From the NCBI GenBank assembly GCA_964414715.1, contig CAYPXN010000123.1:1-14539 (forward strand): 14,539 nt of DNA. Reading direction: 5' to 3'. This document shows positions 14,371-14,539 of the stretch, piece by piece (positions within the stretch are counted from its first letter, which is position 1; each line of letters opens with the position of its first letter). The translations under genes were made by a program, and so were the position numbers. The notes beneath the pieces are model-generated. The model was not told the origin of the DNA. It did no database searches and was given only the letters and a program-made list of their open reading frames with translations. Source of the DNA: CAYPXN01 sp964414715 (GTDB taxonomy: Bacteria > UBA10199 > JADFYH01).

Positions 14371-14539
14371 ATCTTTATAGTTTAGGTATCGGGGCTTGGT
14401 TTAAAAAGTTGTGGTGAAAAAGTGTCCGGAATCTCCAGTTTACAGACATATTGTACCAGGGGTTATATTATTGGGTAAGTGAGAGGGATTATAAAAAGAT
14501 ACGCCGGATCCAGGATTCTTGGTATCGAATGGATCTCTA

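Noticed and set aside
1..14539. CRISPR array, tRNA/rRNA, transposase or phage genes
   Set aside because: No regularly spaced repeats, no clover-leaf or rRNA signatures, and no integrase or transposase motifs were seen on either strand.

Overview
The window looks like chromosomal DNA of a Gram-negative bacterium of moderate-to-low GC. Several products carry Sec-type signal peptides for a periplasm, and an extracytoplasmic-function (ECF) sigma factor is coupled to a one-pass anti-sigma factor. DUF4416, a stand-alone class II ribonucleotide reductase and large hydrophobic orphan proteins would fit an uncultured deltaproteobacterial-type lineage. That placement is inference; there is no rRNA or other phylogenetic marker. 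I see no phage, transposase, CRISPR array or tRNA.

Left part (1-3802). A truncated minus-strand gene (1-356) diverges from a plus-strand cluster. The cluster holds an ECF sigma factor, a zinc-finger anti-sigma factor and a secreted LTxxQ (Spy/CpxP/CnrX-like) protein, joined by two ATGA stop/start overlaps. A GTG-started DUF4416 gene follows after a short gap. Next come a strong hairpin whose T-tract faces the minus strand and a gene for a tandem-domain universal stress protein (Usp). The three coupled genes form a plausible envelope-stress or metal-sensing module: sensor in the periplasm, anti-sigma in the membrane, sigma in the cytoplasm.

Middle part (3813-9028). Two large minus-strand genes of unknown function (634 and 422 aa) form a likely operon. 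An SDR oxidoreductase gene lies upstream of them. Divergent from the SDR gene is a secreted helical protein, possibly YfdX-like. The 3' end of that last gene, stop codon included, is duplicated as an 87-bp direct repeat (84/87 identical). A GC-rich hairpin sits between the copies, and a near-perfect bidirectional terminator follows.

Right part (9054-14539). A full-length adenosylcobalamin-dependent ribonucleotide reductase gene (nrdJ) lies on the minus strand. Upstream is a near-consensus sigma-70 promoter with two NrdR-box-like palindromes exactly 31 bp apart, one in the -35/-10 spacer and one at the expected start of transcription. Further upstream is a third large orphan gene (577 aa, helical repeat followed by membrane segments).

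The three complete orphan genes each have GGCACA within 1-4 bases of the ATG. No other gene in the window shows this. With the partial gene at the left edge they appear to be one scattered family, and this is the least explained content of the window.
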